Positions 17,352 to 27,166 of a DNA stretch of 64,000 nucleotides are shown here, piece after piece; position 1 is the stretch's first letter, and every line of letters starts with the position of its first letter. Made by a program: the position numbers and the translations under genes. Location: contig NZ_JACCKX010000001.1 in the NCBI RefSeq assembly GCF_013423955.1, positions 2,046,001-2,110,000 of the forward strand, in the 5' to 3' direction. The DNA is from Ottowia beijingensis (GTDB lineage: Bacteria > Pseudomonadota > Gammaproteobacteria > Burkholderiales > Burkholderiaceae_C). Below the pieces are notes generated by a model. It saw only the letters and a list, made by a program, of their open reading frames with translations. It had not been told where the DNA came from and did not search any database.

Positions 17352-18809
17352 CAGCGCTTCCAGAACTGGGGCGTGAACAGCACCAGCACCGACAGCATCT
17401 CCAGCCGCCCCAGCAGCATGGCGGCCGAGCACAGCCAGATCTGGAAGTCGCTGAGTACCGCGTAGTTGCCCGCCGGGCCCACCTTGCCCATGCCGGGGCC
17501 GATGTTGTTGAGGCAGGCCACGATGGCGGTGAAGGCGGTCACCACGTCCAGCCCCGAGGCCAGCATCAGCATCGTCAGGCCCACCATGGTGCCGCCGTAG
17601 ATCAGCATGAAGGCCATCACGGCCCAGATGATGTCGGGCGGCACGATGGTGCGGCCCAGCGCCACCGGGTACACCACGCGCGGGTGGATGATGCGCACCA
17701 GCTCGCGCTGCGCCACCTTCACCAGCACCAGCACGCGCACCATCTTGATGCCACCGCCCGTGGAGCCGGCGCACGACACGAAACAGCCCAGAAACAGCAG
17801 CAGCACCGGCACGAAGCTCGGCCACAGCAGGTAGTCGGTGGTGGCGTAGCCGGTGGTGGTGGCCACCGACACCACCTGGAACGCCGCCTGCCGGATGGCG
17901 CTGGGGAAGTCGTCGACCACCCGCTCCACCAGCAGCATCGACATCACCAGCAGCGTGGCCAGGCCCAGCACGCCCAGGTAGGCGCGCACCTCGGTATCGC
18001 GCACCACGGGTGAGAAGGAGCGCTGGCGCCACAGCATGAAGTAGCGCGCAAAGCTGATGCCCGCCAGCGACATGAACAGCACCGCCGTCCATTCCAGCTG
18101 CGGCGAATTCCAGTGGCCGAAGCTGGCGTCGTGCGACGACAGCCCCCAGCCCGACGGTGGTGCACATGTGCATGAAGGCGTCGGACCAGCTCATGCCACC
18201 CCAGCGGTAGGCCAGCAGGCAGCCCAGCGACAGCACGAAGTACACGCCCCACAGGCCGCGCGCTGTCTCGGCCAGGCGCGGCGTTAGGCGCTGCTCCTTC
18301 ATGGGGCCGGGCATCTCGGCCTTGTACAGCTGCGCGCCGCCCAGGCCCAGGAAGGGCAGGATGGCCACCGCCAGCAGCATGATGCCCAGGCCACCGATCA
18401 GCTGCAGAAAGCAGCGCCAGATGTTGACCGAGGGCGCCAGCAGATCGAGCCCCGCCATGGCCGTGGCGCCGGTGGCGGTGAGGCCGCTCATGGCCTCGAA
18501 ATAGGCGTCGGTGAAGCTCAGGCCCTGCACCGCGTACATCAGCGGCAGCGCGGCGTAGACCGGCAGCACCACCCACACCAGCGTGACCAGCAGAAAGCCG
18601 TCGCGCACCGTCAGCTCGCGGTTGGCGTGGCGCGTGCGCACCCACAGCCAGGCGCCGGTGGCCAGCGTGAAGGCGAAGCACCAGGCCCACACATGCACGT
18701 GCGTGCCGCCCTCGCCAAACCAGTCCCACGCCATCGGCACGAAGAAGGCGAACGAGAAGCCCATGACGACCCACGAGAGCACCAGGAAGGCGGGGGCGAA
18801 GCGGCTCAT
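17351..18809 (-). CDS. trkH: Trk-type potassium uptake membrane protein TrkH (one frameshift)
   Basis: TrkH is the ion-conducting subunit that imports K+ in complex with TrkA. The two halves are in different frames. Reading from MSRFAPAFLVLSWVVMG at 18809 gives the first selectivity loops (MSGLTATGATAM, MHMCTTVGLG). A run of five C at 18143-18147 should be four, and the product continues MSLAGISFARYFMLWR..., SVATTTGYATTDY, CAGSTGGGIKMVRV and CLNNIGPGMGKVGP to FTPQFWKR. About 486 residues if joined. It lies downstream of trkA in the same direction, separated by 240 bases of repeat DNA, and overlaps ychJ by one base. Confidence 0.92.
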
Positions 18810-18833
18810 GGGGTCAATGAAGATCGGATGCTG

Positions 18834-18903
18834 GGGAGCGGCCTTGGCCGCGATGGCAGCACAGCGCCCGCCGAAACGCCGAATCGCGGCCAAGGCCGCT
18901 CCC
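18834..18903. repeat. REP-like inverted repeat between trkA and trkH
   Basis: Arms of 21 bp at 18834-18854 and 18883-18903 are exact reverse complements beginning GGGAGCGGCCTTGGCCGCGA. This is a variant of the REP core at 16156, in which GCGGGCTTGCCCGC is replaced by GCGGCCTTGGCCGC. Confidence 0.88.
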
Positions 18904-18953
18904 ACATCGGGGCGCAGGGCCGCGCAGCAGGCCATGCGGCAACCGACCAGGGG

Positions 18954-19048
18954 CCGCGGAGCAGGCCACACCAGAACGCCGTGGCCGGACCTGCGCCGGC
19001 CAGCAGCGTTGTCCCCCTTCGGGGGAAGGCGCGAAGCGACTCAGGGGG
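18954..19048. repeat. ~95-bp GC-rich repeat, copy 1
   Basis: The segment runs from GCGGAGCAGGCCA through GCCGTGGCCGG to GTTGTCCCCCTTCGGGGGAA and ACTCAGGGGG. It closely matches the segment at 21727-21826. Both copies sit immediately 3' of a leftward gene's start or stop. Confidence 0.75.
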
Positions 19049-20437
19049 TCATAGGAACGTTGCACGCACCTGAAACAGCTTCTCCACCTCGCGCACCATG
19101 CGCTTGTTGGGCAGGAAGATGATCACGTGGTCGTCCGGCTCGATCACCACGTCGTGCGTGGGCACCACGGTGTGGGCGCTGCTGCCCTCGCCGCGCACGA
19201 TGGCGCCGATGCGCGCGCCCGCCGGCAGCTTGATCTGCTCGATGCGCCGGCCCACCAGGTGCGATGTCTTGGCGTCGCCATGCGCCACGCCCTCCAGCGC
19301 CTCGGCCGTGCCGCCGCGCAGGCTGTGCACGGCCGCCACGGCGCCGCGGCGCACGTGCATCAGCAGCTCGCCGATCACGGCGTGCGCCGGCGAGATGGCG
19401 ATGTCGATGGTGCTGCCCTGCATCAGGTCGGCGTAGGCGCGGCGGTTGATGAGCGCGATGACGCGGCGCGCGCCCATGCGCTTGGCCAGCATGGCCGAGA
19501 GGATGTTGTCCTCGTCGTCGTTGGTGACGGCGATGAACAGGTCCATGTCGGCCACGTTTTCATCGAGCAGCAGCTCCTCGTCGGTGCCGTCGCCCTGCAG
19601 CACCAGCATCTCGGGCGGCAGCTCGCTGGCCAGGTAGTCGCAGCGCTTGCGGTTGTTTTCGAGGATCTTCACCTCGCACTTTCCCACCAGCCCGCGCGCC
19701 AGCCGCAGGCCAACCTTGCCGCCGCCGGCGATCATCACGCGGCGCACCGGACGATCCGGGTTGCCGATGGTGTGCAGCGCGGCGCGCACCGTCTCGCGGC
19801 CCGTCAGCACGAACACCTCGTCGCCGGCCTGCACGCGCGTCTCGGCGGCCACCGGCAGTTCCTGGTCGCGCCGGTAGATGCCGACGATGCGCATCGGCAC
19901 GTCGGCGCGGTGGGCGCGGAACTCGGCAATGCTGTGGTTGGCCAGGTAGCTGCCGGCCGACACGCGCACCACGATCAGGTGCGCCTGGCTCTGCGAGAAC
20001 TTCACCACCTGCAGCGCCTCGGGGTATTCGATCAGCTGGTGGATGGTGCGCGTGACCGATTCCTCGGGGCAGATCACGTGGTCGACGGCGAAGCCGTCCT
20101 TCTCCAGCAGCTTGTCGCCCTGGCGGAACTCGGGCGAGCGCAGGCGCGCGATGGTGGTCGGGATGCCGAACACGTCGTGCGCGATCTTGCAGGCCACCAG
20201 GTTGGTCTCGTCCTGCGGCGTGCAGGCGATGAACAGGTCACAGTCCTGCGCACCGGCGCCGCGCAGCACCGAGGGCTGGATGCCGTTGCCGGCCACGCCG
20301 CGCAGGTCCAGCCGGTCCTCCAGCATGCGCAGGCGCTCGGGATCGGGGTCGACCACGGTGATGTCGTTGGCCTCCGACACCATGGTCTCGGCCACGCTCT
20401 CGCCCACGCGGCCGGCGCCGAGGATGATGATTCTCAT
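19049..20437 (-). CDS. trkA: Trk system potassium transporter peripheral protein TrkA
   Basis: TrkA is the cytoplasmic NAD(H)-binding gating ring of the TrkH channel. The 462-residue product has two RCK-type repeats. The first begins MRIIILGAGRVGESVAETM with the GxGxxG motif, and the second begins near residue 230 with VMIAGGGKVGLRLARGLV; each is followed by a TrkA-C domain (SYLANHSIAEF, and GRRIEQIKLPAGARIGAIVRG with DHVIIFLPNKRMVREVEKLF at the end). Intact. It heads a trkA-trkH-ychJ unit. Confidence 0.95.
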   Translation of the reverse strand: MRIIILGAGRVGESVAETMVSEANDITVVDPDPERLRMLEDRLDLRGVAGNGIQPSVLRGAGAQDCDLFIACTPQDETNLVACKIAHDVFGIPTTIARLRSPEFRQGDKLLEKDGFAVDHVICPEESVTRTIHQLIEYPEALQVVKFSQSQAHLIVVRVSAGSYLANHSIAEFRAHRADVPMRIVGIYRRDQELPVAAETRVQAGDEVFVLTGRETVRAALHTIGNPDRPVRRVMIAGGGKVGLRLARGLVGKCEVKILENNRKRCDYLASELPPEMLVLQGDGTDEELLLDENVADMDLFIAVTNDDEDNILSAMLAKRMGARRVIALINRRAYADLMQGSTIDIAISPAHAVIGELLMHVRRGAVAAVHSLRGGTAEALEGVAHGDAKTSHLVGRRIEQIKLPAGARIGAIVRGEGSSAHTVVPTHDVVIEPDDHVIIFLPNKRMVREVEKLFQVRATFL

Positions 20438-20470
20438 GCGATCGCTGCCTTCAGTTGCCGATCAAGATCG

Positions 20471-20533
20471 CTATTCTAACGATAGCTGTTGGCGCTTGAT
20501 GGATGGGCGCTGAAGCCTTGTTTGGCCTGAATC
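20471..20533 (+). repeat. dispersed repeat, copy 5 (near-consensus)
   Basis: GATAGCTGTTGGCGCTTGAT followed by GGATGGGCGCTGAAGCC is one of the best matches to the family consensus. It fills the gap between the acyl-CoA dehydrogenase stop and trkA. Confidence 0.8.
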
Positions 20534-21668
20534 TACAGCGCCCGCGAGATGATGATCTTCTGCACGTCGCTGGTACCTTCGTAGATCTGGCACACGCGCA
20601 CGTCGCGGTAGATGCGTTCGAGCGGAAAGTCGCTGACGTAGCCGTAGCCGCCCAGCGTCTGGATGGCGGCGCTGCACACGGCCTCGGCCGTCTCGGTGGC
20701 GAACAGCTTGGCCATGGCCGCTTCCTTCAGGCAGGGTTTGCCGGCATCGCGCAGGCTGGCGGCGTGCCAGATCAGTTGGCGCGCAGCCTCCAGCCGGGTC
20801 GCGCAGTCGGCCAGGCGGAAGCTCACCGCCTGGTGGTCGATGATGGGCACGCCGAAGGCCTCGCGCTCCTTGGCGTACTGGATGGCCACTTCGAGCGCGC
20901 TGCGCGCCATGCCCACGGCCTGGGCGCCGATGCCGATGCGCCCACCCTCCAGCGCGCTGAGGGCGATCTTGTAGCCCTCGCCCTCCTCGCCGATCAGGTT
21001 GGCGGCCGGCACGCGGCAGTTTTCCAGGTTGATCTGCGCCGTGTCGCTGCTGTGCTGGCCCAGCTTGTCCTCGATGCGCGCCACCACCCAACCGCTGTTG
21101 CCGAGCCGGTGCGTGGGCACGATGAAGGCCGACAGGCCGCGCTTGCCCGCCGCCTTGTCGGTGACGGCAATCACGATGGCCACGTGGCCGTTCTTGCCGC
21201 TGGTGATGAACTGCTTGACGCCGTTCAGCACCCACTCGTCGCCGTCCTTCACCGCCGTGGCGCGCAGGGCCGAGGCGTCGCTGCCCACGTGCGGCTCGGT
21301 CAGCGCGAAGGCGCCCAGCATCTCGCCGCGCGCGGCGGGGACAGCCATTGCTGCTTTTGCGCCTCGGTGCCGTAGCGCATCAGGATCGCGTTGTAGGGGC
21401 AGTTGGTGACGCTGATCGGCGTGCTGGTGCCGCCGTCGCCAGCGGCGATCTCCTCCAGTACCAGCGCCAGCGTCAGGTAGTCGAGGCCGGCGCCGCCGTA
21501 TTCCTCGGGCACGCAGATGCCGTAGGCGCCCAGCTCGGCCAGGCCGCGGTGCGCGGCCTCGGGGAAGGTGCGCTCGCGGCTCCACTGCGCAGCGTGCGGC
21601 CACAGCTGTTCCTGCGCGAAGGCGCGCACGGCGTCGCGGATCATCTCCTGGTCGGTCGTCAAAAGCAT
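20533..21668 (-). CDS. acyl-CoA dehydrogenase (one frameshift)
   Basis: This FAD-dependent acyl-CoA dehydrogenase of about 378 residues catalyses alpha,beta-dehydrogenation of an acyl-CoA. The N-terminal helical domain starts MLLTTDQEMIRDAVRAFAQE. The beta domain has GAFALTEPHVGSDASA. The C-terminal domain ends QTLGGYGYVSDFPLERIYRD and CQIYEGTSDVQKIIISRAL, with the catalytic Glu in YEGTSD. The frame changes after AQKQQWLSP near 21334-21340, where one base is missing. It resembles short-chain and branched-chain enzymes. A thiolase and an SDR lie nearby in the same direction, which suggests fatty or branched-chain acid catabolism. Confidence 0.9.
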
Positions 21669-21726
21669 GTCAGTCGTCCCGCGCTGGGCTCCACCCGCAG
21701 CGCATCAAGCACAAGGAAGCCGGCGA

Positions 21727-21826
21727 CCGCGGAGCAGGCCATCCGAGCGAACGCCGTGGCCGGGCTTGTACCGGCCACTGGCGTTGTCCCCCATGGGGGA
21801 AGGCGGCCGCAGGCCGACTCAGGGGG
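21727..21826. repeat. ~95-bp GC-rich repeat, copy 2
   Basis: This matches the copy at 18954 over most of its length (GCGGAGCAGGCCA, GCCGTGGCCGG, GTTGTCCCCCATGGGGGAAG, GACTCAGGGGG). It lies between the acyl-CoA dehydrogenase start and the SDR stop. Confidence 0.75.
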
Positions 21827-21836
21827 CTTTCATTTT

Positions 21837-22508
21837 TCAACATGAAGAAAAGCGTTGTCCGTCGTATTGAAGGAAGGCGCCATTGTCGGCCGGGGTGAGC
21901 GCGGCAACCACACGGCGCAGGCCGGCAGCGCTGTCAGGCACCGCCACGGGCGCCGCGCCACCGCCCATGTCGGTCTGCGCCCAGCCGGGGTGCAGGCACA
22001 CGAAGGTGGCCTGCGGGTACGCATGCCGCGCCGAGGCCACGGCCATGTTCAGCGCCGCCTTGCTGACGCGGTACAGCCAGGCGTTGCTGCCCGCCGCGCT
22101 GCCGATCTGCCCCATCACGCTGGAGAGAAAGGCAAAGCGCCCCTGCGCCGCCTCGACCAACGGCGCCACCTGCGGAATCACCTGCATGGCGCCCAGCACG
22201 TTGGCGTGCATCACGCGGTCGAAGTCTTGCTGCGTGGGCGGCTGCGTGGCGTCGGCGCGGCTGCACATCACGCCGGCCACGTGCCAGCCGGTGTCGATCT
22301 TCTCGCCATCGAGCTGCCAGGCCAGGCCGCTGACGCTGGCCGGGTTGGCCACGTCCAGCTTCAGCACCTGACAACCCAGTTCACGCAGCGTGGCCAGGCC
22401 ATCGTCGCTGCGCGCCGTGGCGATCACACGCTCGCCGGCGGCCACGGCCTGGCGCGCCAGTTCCAGGCCGATGCCGCGCGAGGCGCCGAGGAGGAGGGTG
22501 GTGGGCAT
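21837..22508 (-). CDS. SDR family oxidoreductase (CsgA/C-factor-like)
   Basis: This 223-residue short-chain dehydrogenase has LLLGASRGIGLELARQA as its nucleotide-binding start, VAGVM in place of NNAG, a Ser in FLSSVMGQIG and YRVSK as Tyr-x3-Lys. The compact length and the HPGWAQTDMGG segment near the C-terminus fit the C-factor-like group of SDRs. Substrate unknown. Intact and transcribed with the flanking beta-oxidation genes, but with gaps of about 90-170 bases on each side. Confidence 0.85.
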   Translation of the reverse strand: MPTTLLLGASRGIGLELARQAVAAGERVIATARSDDGLATLRELGCQVLKLDVANPASVSGLAWQLDGEKIDTGWHVAGVMCSRADATQPPTQQDFDRVMHANVLGAMQVIPQVAPLVEAAQGRFAFLSSVMGQIGSAAGSNAWLYRVSKAALNMAVASARHAYPQATFVCLHPGWAQTDMGGGAAPVAVPDSAAGLRRVVAALTPADNGAFLQYDGQRFSSC

Positions 22509-22540
22509 GGGGTTTCCATCGGGGTGCCGAGTCGGCGCCG

Positions 22541-22601
22541 TTCATGAATCAAACAGGCGTCCAGCGCTCGTCCATCAAGCGCGAGCAGCTATGATTTTCA
22601 T
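22541..22601 (-). repeat. dispersed repeat, copy 6 (reverse orientation)
   Basis: GCGTCCAGCGCTCGTCCATC followed by AAGCGCGAGCAGCTATGATT is the complement of the family consensus, between the thiolase stop and the SDR start. Confidence 0.8.
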
Positions 22602-23778
22602 ACCATCTCCAGTGCCACGGCCGTCGCTTCGCCGCCGCCGATGCACAGCGTGGCGATGCCTTTCTTCTTGCCACGCGCCTTCAGCGCATGGATCAGCGTG
22701 ACCATGATGCGTGCACCGCTGGCGCCGATGGGGTGGCCCAGCGCGCAGGCGCCGCCGTTGACGTTGACCTTGTCGTGCGGCACCTTCATGTCGTGCATCA
22801 GCGCCATCGGCACCACGGCGAAGGCTTCGTTGATTTCCCACAGGTCGACGTCGTCCGTCTTCCAGCCGGCCTTGGCCAGCACCTTCTCGCTGGCGCCGAT
22901 CGGGGCGGTGCTGAACCACTCCGGCTCCTGCGCGTGCGTGGCGTGGGCGACGATCCTCGCCAGCGGCTTGCAGCCTAGCTTCTTCGCCGTCGATTCGCGC
23001 ATCAGCACCATGGCGGCGGCGCCGTCGTTGATGCTGGAGCTGGCCGCCGCCGTCACCGTGCCGTCCTTCTTGAAGGCGGGCTTGAGCGTGGGAATCTTGT
23101 CGATGTTGATCTTGCCCGGGCCTTCATCGGTGTCGACCACGCGCTCGCCCTTGCGGTCCTTCACGGTGACGGGCGTGATCTCGTCCTTGAATGCACCGGA
23201 TTTGATGGCGTCCTGCGCACGCTGCACGCTGGTTTGAGCGAACTTGTCTTGCTGCTCGCGTGTGAAGCCGTACTTGGCGGCGCAGTCCTCGCCGAACGTG
23301 CCCATGCTGCGGCCGGGCTCGTAGGCGTCTTCCAGGCCGTCGAGCATCATGTGGTCGAACACGCGGTCGTGGCCCATACGGTAGCCGCCGCGCCCTTCAG
23401 CAGCAGGTAGGGCGCGCCGGTCATGCTCTCCATGCCGCCGGCCACCAGCACGTCGTGCGTGCCGGCCACCAGCATGTCGTGCGCGAACATGGCCGCGCGC
23501 ATGCCCGAGCCGCACATCTTGCTCAACGTCACGGCGCCGGCGCTCTTGGGCAGCCCGCCCTTGAACGCCGCCTGCCGCGCCGGCGCCTGGCCCTGGCCGG
23601 CCATCAGGCAGTTGCCGAACAGCACTTCGGTGACCAGTTCGGGCTTGATCCCGGCGCGTTCGACGGCGGCCTTGATCGCCGCCCCGCCCAGGTCGTGCGC
23701 GGCCAGGTTGGCGAAGTCGCCCTGGAAACTGCCCATGGGGGTGCGGGCGGCGGAAACGATGCAGATGGGGTCGGACAC
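22598..23778 (-). CDS. acetyl-CoA acetyltransferase (thiolase, one frameshift)
   Basis: This thiolase II of about 393 residues condenses or cleaves acetoacetyl-CoA. The active-site Cys is in SKMCGSGMRAAM (about residue 90), the His in CALGHPIGASGARI and the second Cys in LCIGGGEATAVALE. The frame changes near 23389-23395 (LLKG/RGGYRMGHDR), where one base is missing. The preferred start is the GTG of VSDPICIVSAAR at 23778, preceded by AAAGGAA at good spacing; a TTG six codons earlier lacks one. The role is probably in short-chain or branched-chain acid degradation, or in polyhydroxyalkanoate supply. Confidence 0.9.
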
Positions 23779-23831
23779 TTTGGTTCCTTTCGTCAAGTAA
23801 TACAGATACGCAGCTAATGACTGTTAAGAGC

Positions 23832-24401
23832 TCATCGAATGCGTTCAAGCCCTGTTAGCTTTTCGCGCAACTTCCTCAGTTCTTCGACCACGGGATCCTG
23901 GGGAACCTCCGTGTGCAGATAGGGGTTTAGATCGATTGGTGAAACTTCAACAACTCGCTCATGACCGGCTAAATAGGTGGCACTAACGTTGAACTCCCGT
24001 GGACAGGCACCTTGCTTCCCAGTGAGTATCGAAGGACCGGTGCCAAGGAGAAATCGAAGCTTTGAATCCGGTGGGAAGCTGCGTATGGTTCGGGAAAACG
24101 CAGAAGTGTTTCGTAGATTGCTGTGCTCACCTACTTGTTCGAGTGGATATATGTCCGTATCTAACGCCAAAGTCAGATCGTTTGCTGCAGTCTTACCAAC
24201 GTTCAGAATCTCAAGATAGATGAGATTTGTACCAGTGCGCACACTCGTGCTGATCTGCACATAAGGGCGCATAGTTGCATGTTGCTGCTTACGTACCGCA
24301 TCAAGCATGGCCTCGTTAGCGATAAGCATCCGCCTTGTCAGCCACGCATACCAACCGGTAATGCCTACGAGGGCCAGTGTGAGCCAATCAGTTGGATTCA
24401 T
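23832..24401 (-). CDS. hypothetical protein with one N-terminal membrane segment
   Basis: I do not recognise this 189-residue protein. It begins MNPTDWLTLALVGITGWYAW, a membrane anchor, followed by an Arg/Leu-rich helix (TRRMLIANEAML), a beta-rich middle (MRPYVQISTSVRTGTNLIYL) and a C-terminal helix rich in charged residues (VVEELRKLREKLTGLERIR). Topology suggests a small anchored protein with a soluble domain. The DNA is visibly poorer in GC and uses AT-ending codons unlike its neighbours, which suggests recent acquisition. Intact, lying between the thiolase and aceK genes in the same direction. Confidence 0.7.
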   Translation of the reverse strand: MNPTDWLTLALVGITGWYAWLTRRMLIANEAMLDAVRKQQHATMRPYVQISTSVRTGTNLIYLEILNVGKTAANDLTLALDTDIYPLEQVGEHSNLRNTSAFSRTIRSFPPDSKLRFLLGTGPSILTGKQGACPREFNVSATYLAGHERVVEVSPIDLNPYLHTEVPQDPVVEELRKLREKLTGLERIR

Positions 24402-24480
24402 GGTCAGGATGTAGAAAGCGATTTCAATCTGATGACTCCGTTGTCGTCGGTCCAGTAGCGTAGGGTTGCTCAGCCGGCGT

Positions 24481-26322
24481 TTAGGCGTTCAGCGCCATGG
24501 AGTCAGCGAGTTCAACGGCGTCGTCGATGCCACCGTTGATACCAAACCGCCGGTGCGCCCCATACGGAAAGAAATCGATCACCTCGCCCCGCTGGATGCG
24601 TTCCTTATTGCGCTGCCAGAACCCGGGCTCCAGCAGATCGGCATGGTGGCGCATGAAGGCCTCGCGCACGCGCGGGTTGCCGAGCAGGAAGGGGGCGAAG
24701 GTTTCGGGAACACGTCGTGCTTGCCGACGTGGTACCAGATCTCGCCGCTCATCTCGTCTTCTTCGTTGCGCGGCGGTGGCACGCGGCGGAAGTTGCAGTC
24801 GGTGATGTATTCGATCTCGTCGTAGTCGTAAAACACCACCTTGCCGTGGCGCGTGACGCCGAAGTTCTTCCACAGCATGTCGCCGGGGAAGATGTTGGCG
24901 GCCACCAGGTCCTTGATGGCGTTGCCGTATTCGACGACGGCGCGCTCCAGCTGCGCGCTGGCCGCGGCGTCGCCCTCGCCGGCGTCGAAGGCTTCCTGCA
25001 GGTACATGTTCAGCGGGATCATGCGCCGCTCGATGTAGGCATGCTGGATGATGACCTCGGTGGCGCCGTCGCCGTCGCGGTCGGAGATTTCGAGCTGGCT
25101 GGCGGCGTGCTGTTCGATCTCGGCGATGAGTTCGTCGGTGAATCGCTCGCGCGGGAAGGCCAGCAGCGAGAACTCCATGGTGTCGGCCATGCGGCCCACG
25201 CGGTCGTGCCGCTTGACCAGCTGGTACTTGCCGCGCACCTGCTCGCGCGTGGTGTCCTTGGGTGGCGCAAAGCGGTCCCGGATGATCTTGAACACGTAGG
25301 GGAAGCTGGGCAGGTCGAACACCAGCATCACCATGCCCTTGATGCCGGGGGCGATGCGGAACTGATCGGTGCTGTGCCGCAGGTGCCACAGCAGGTCGCG
25401 GTAGAACAGGTTCTTGCCCTGTTTGGCCAGGCCCAGCGCGTTGTAGATTTCGGCGCGCGGCTTGCGCGGCATCAGGCTGCGCAGGAACTGCACGTAGGCG
25501 GACGGTATGGCCATGTCGACCATGAAGTAGGCGCGCGAGAAGCTGAACAGCACCGCCAGGTCGTCCTCGCCGAACAGCGCGGCGTCGACGAACAGCGTGC
25601 CGGGCGTGCGGTGCAGCAGCGCCAGCGCGAACGGCACTTCGGTGAAACCGTTGATGAGCTTGCCCACCAGGTACGCGCCCTTGTTGCGGTAGAACAGGCT
25701 GCTGAGCGCCTGCACCTGGAAGTTGGGCCGCGCGCGGCCTTCGCCCAGCTCGCGCTGCATGGCGTCGGCCACGCGGCGGGCATCGCGGGCCAGGTCTTCG
25801 AAGTCGCAGTGCAGCGCAAAGGATTCGAGCATGGCGCGCACGGTGTCCTGCAGCGGCGCGCCGGCGGGGTAGAAGGCCTGGTAGGTGGTCTTGGCGCGCG
25901 GGTCGTCGGTCTCCAGGTATTCGGTGCTGATGGCCGGGCGCACGAAGATGAAGTCGTTGTGGAAGTAGCTGCGGTGCAGGATGCGCGTGGTGACCGAGTT
26001 GAAGAAGGTCTCGGCCAGCTCGGGCTGCTGGTGCTGCACCAGCAGGCCGATGTAGTGCAGTTTGACCTGCTGCCACACGGCCATGGGTTGCTCGCCGGCC
26101 TTGAACTCGCGCTCGAGCCGGCGCTGGCATTCGCGCACGCGCAGGTCGTAGAACTCGATGCGCTCGCGCTGGGCGCGTTGCTGGCCGTGCCAGTCGCAGG
26201 TTTCAAAGCGGTGCTTGGCGCGCGCCGACTCGGTGCGAAACAGCGTGTAGTGGCGGTTGAAGCCGTCGACCATGGCCTGCGCGATGGCGCGCGCCAGGGG
26301 AGTCGAGCGCGGCCAGCGGCAT
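24481..26322 (-). CDS. aceK: isocitrate dehydrogenase kinase/phosphatase (two frameshifts)
   Basis: AceK phosphorylates and dephosphorylates isocitrate dehydrogenase, switching carbon between the TCA cycle and the glyoxylate bypass. The product of about 614 residues shows the regulatory domain, then [20 protein letters not shown] (kinase ATP region), [60 protein letters not shown] and the C-terminal [11 protein letters not shown]. One base is missing at 24706-24708 (VFPETFAPF) and one is extra in GGGG at 26297-26300 ([20 protein letters not shown]). ATG 26322 is five bases from the carbonic anhydrase stop, so they form one unit. Confidence 0.92.
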
Positions 26323-26327
26323 GGTGG

Positions 26328-27046
26328 CTACAGGGGCAGATCGCTGGAGCCGGGTTTGGCGTCCGGCGCGCGTGGGTAGCGCTTGATGGCGGCGCGGAAC
26401 ACGTCCACCACCTCGCCCGGGTGCGCCATGGTGACGCCCAGGTCCTTCACCATGCCGTCCTTCAGGCCGTAGCACCAGCCGTGCACTGCCAGCGGCTGGC
26501 CGCGCGCCCAGGCGTCCTGCACCACGTTGGATTGCGCCACGTTGCCCACCTGTTCGATCACGTTCATCTCGCACAGCACGTCTTCCTGCTCGTGGCTGCA
26601 CAGGTGCATCAGGCGGCCGCGGTGGCGCATCTTCACGTCGTGCACGTGGCGCAGCCAGTTGTCGGCCAGGCCCACGCGCTTTTCGTGCAGCACGGCCAGC
26701 ACGCCGCCGCAGCCGTAGTGGCCGACGACCATGATGTGCTCGACCTTGAGCACGTCGACGGCGAACTGGATCACCGACAGCGCGTTCAGGTCGGAGTGCG
26801 TGACCACGTTGGCCACGTTGCGGTGCACGAACACCTCGCCCGGCGCCAGGCCGATGACCTGGTTGGCCGGCACGCGGCTGTCGGAGCAGCCGATCCACAG
26901 GTATTTGGGCGATTGCTGGTCGGACAGGCGCTTGAAGAAGCCGGGGTGTTCGCGCTCCACGCGCTCGGCCCAGGCGCGGTTGTTGTCCAGCAGCAGCTGC
27001 AGGGGTGGGTGGCTTGAGGTTCGGTCAAGGCGATGCTTTCACACAA
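26328..27046 (-). CDS. can: beta-class carbonic anhydrase (frameshift near start)
   Basis: This beta-carbonic anhydrase of about 240 residues interconverts CO2 and bicarbonate in the cytoplasm. Zinc ligands are in CSDSRVP (Cys, with the Asp-Arg dyad) and HYGCGG (His, Cys). FVHRNVANVV and the C-terminal HGWCYGLKDGMVKDLG are typical. An uninterrupted frame starts only at GTG 26960 (VEREHPGFF), cutting off LQLLLDNNRAWAER. Adding one base to the GGGG run at 27002-27005 joins this to a TTG start at 27046 (MCESIALTEP). The exact start is uncertain. It lies directly upstream of aceK. Confidence 0.9.
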
Positions 27047-27166
27047 ATGGCGGGCATGATGTCTGCGACGCAGGGCGCGCGCGTCCTACAGCGGCGGGGG
27101 CGCGGCTTCGCACAATGCGGGCATGACCTCGATTGCAACACAAGTGCGCGACGCACCGCCCGCGCC

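Noticed and set aside
24717..27017. A plus-strand open frame of over 760 codons opposite aceK and can
   Set aside because: The minus strand encodes two recognised enzymes; the plus frame has low-complexity Val/Ala/His composition and no motif.
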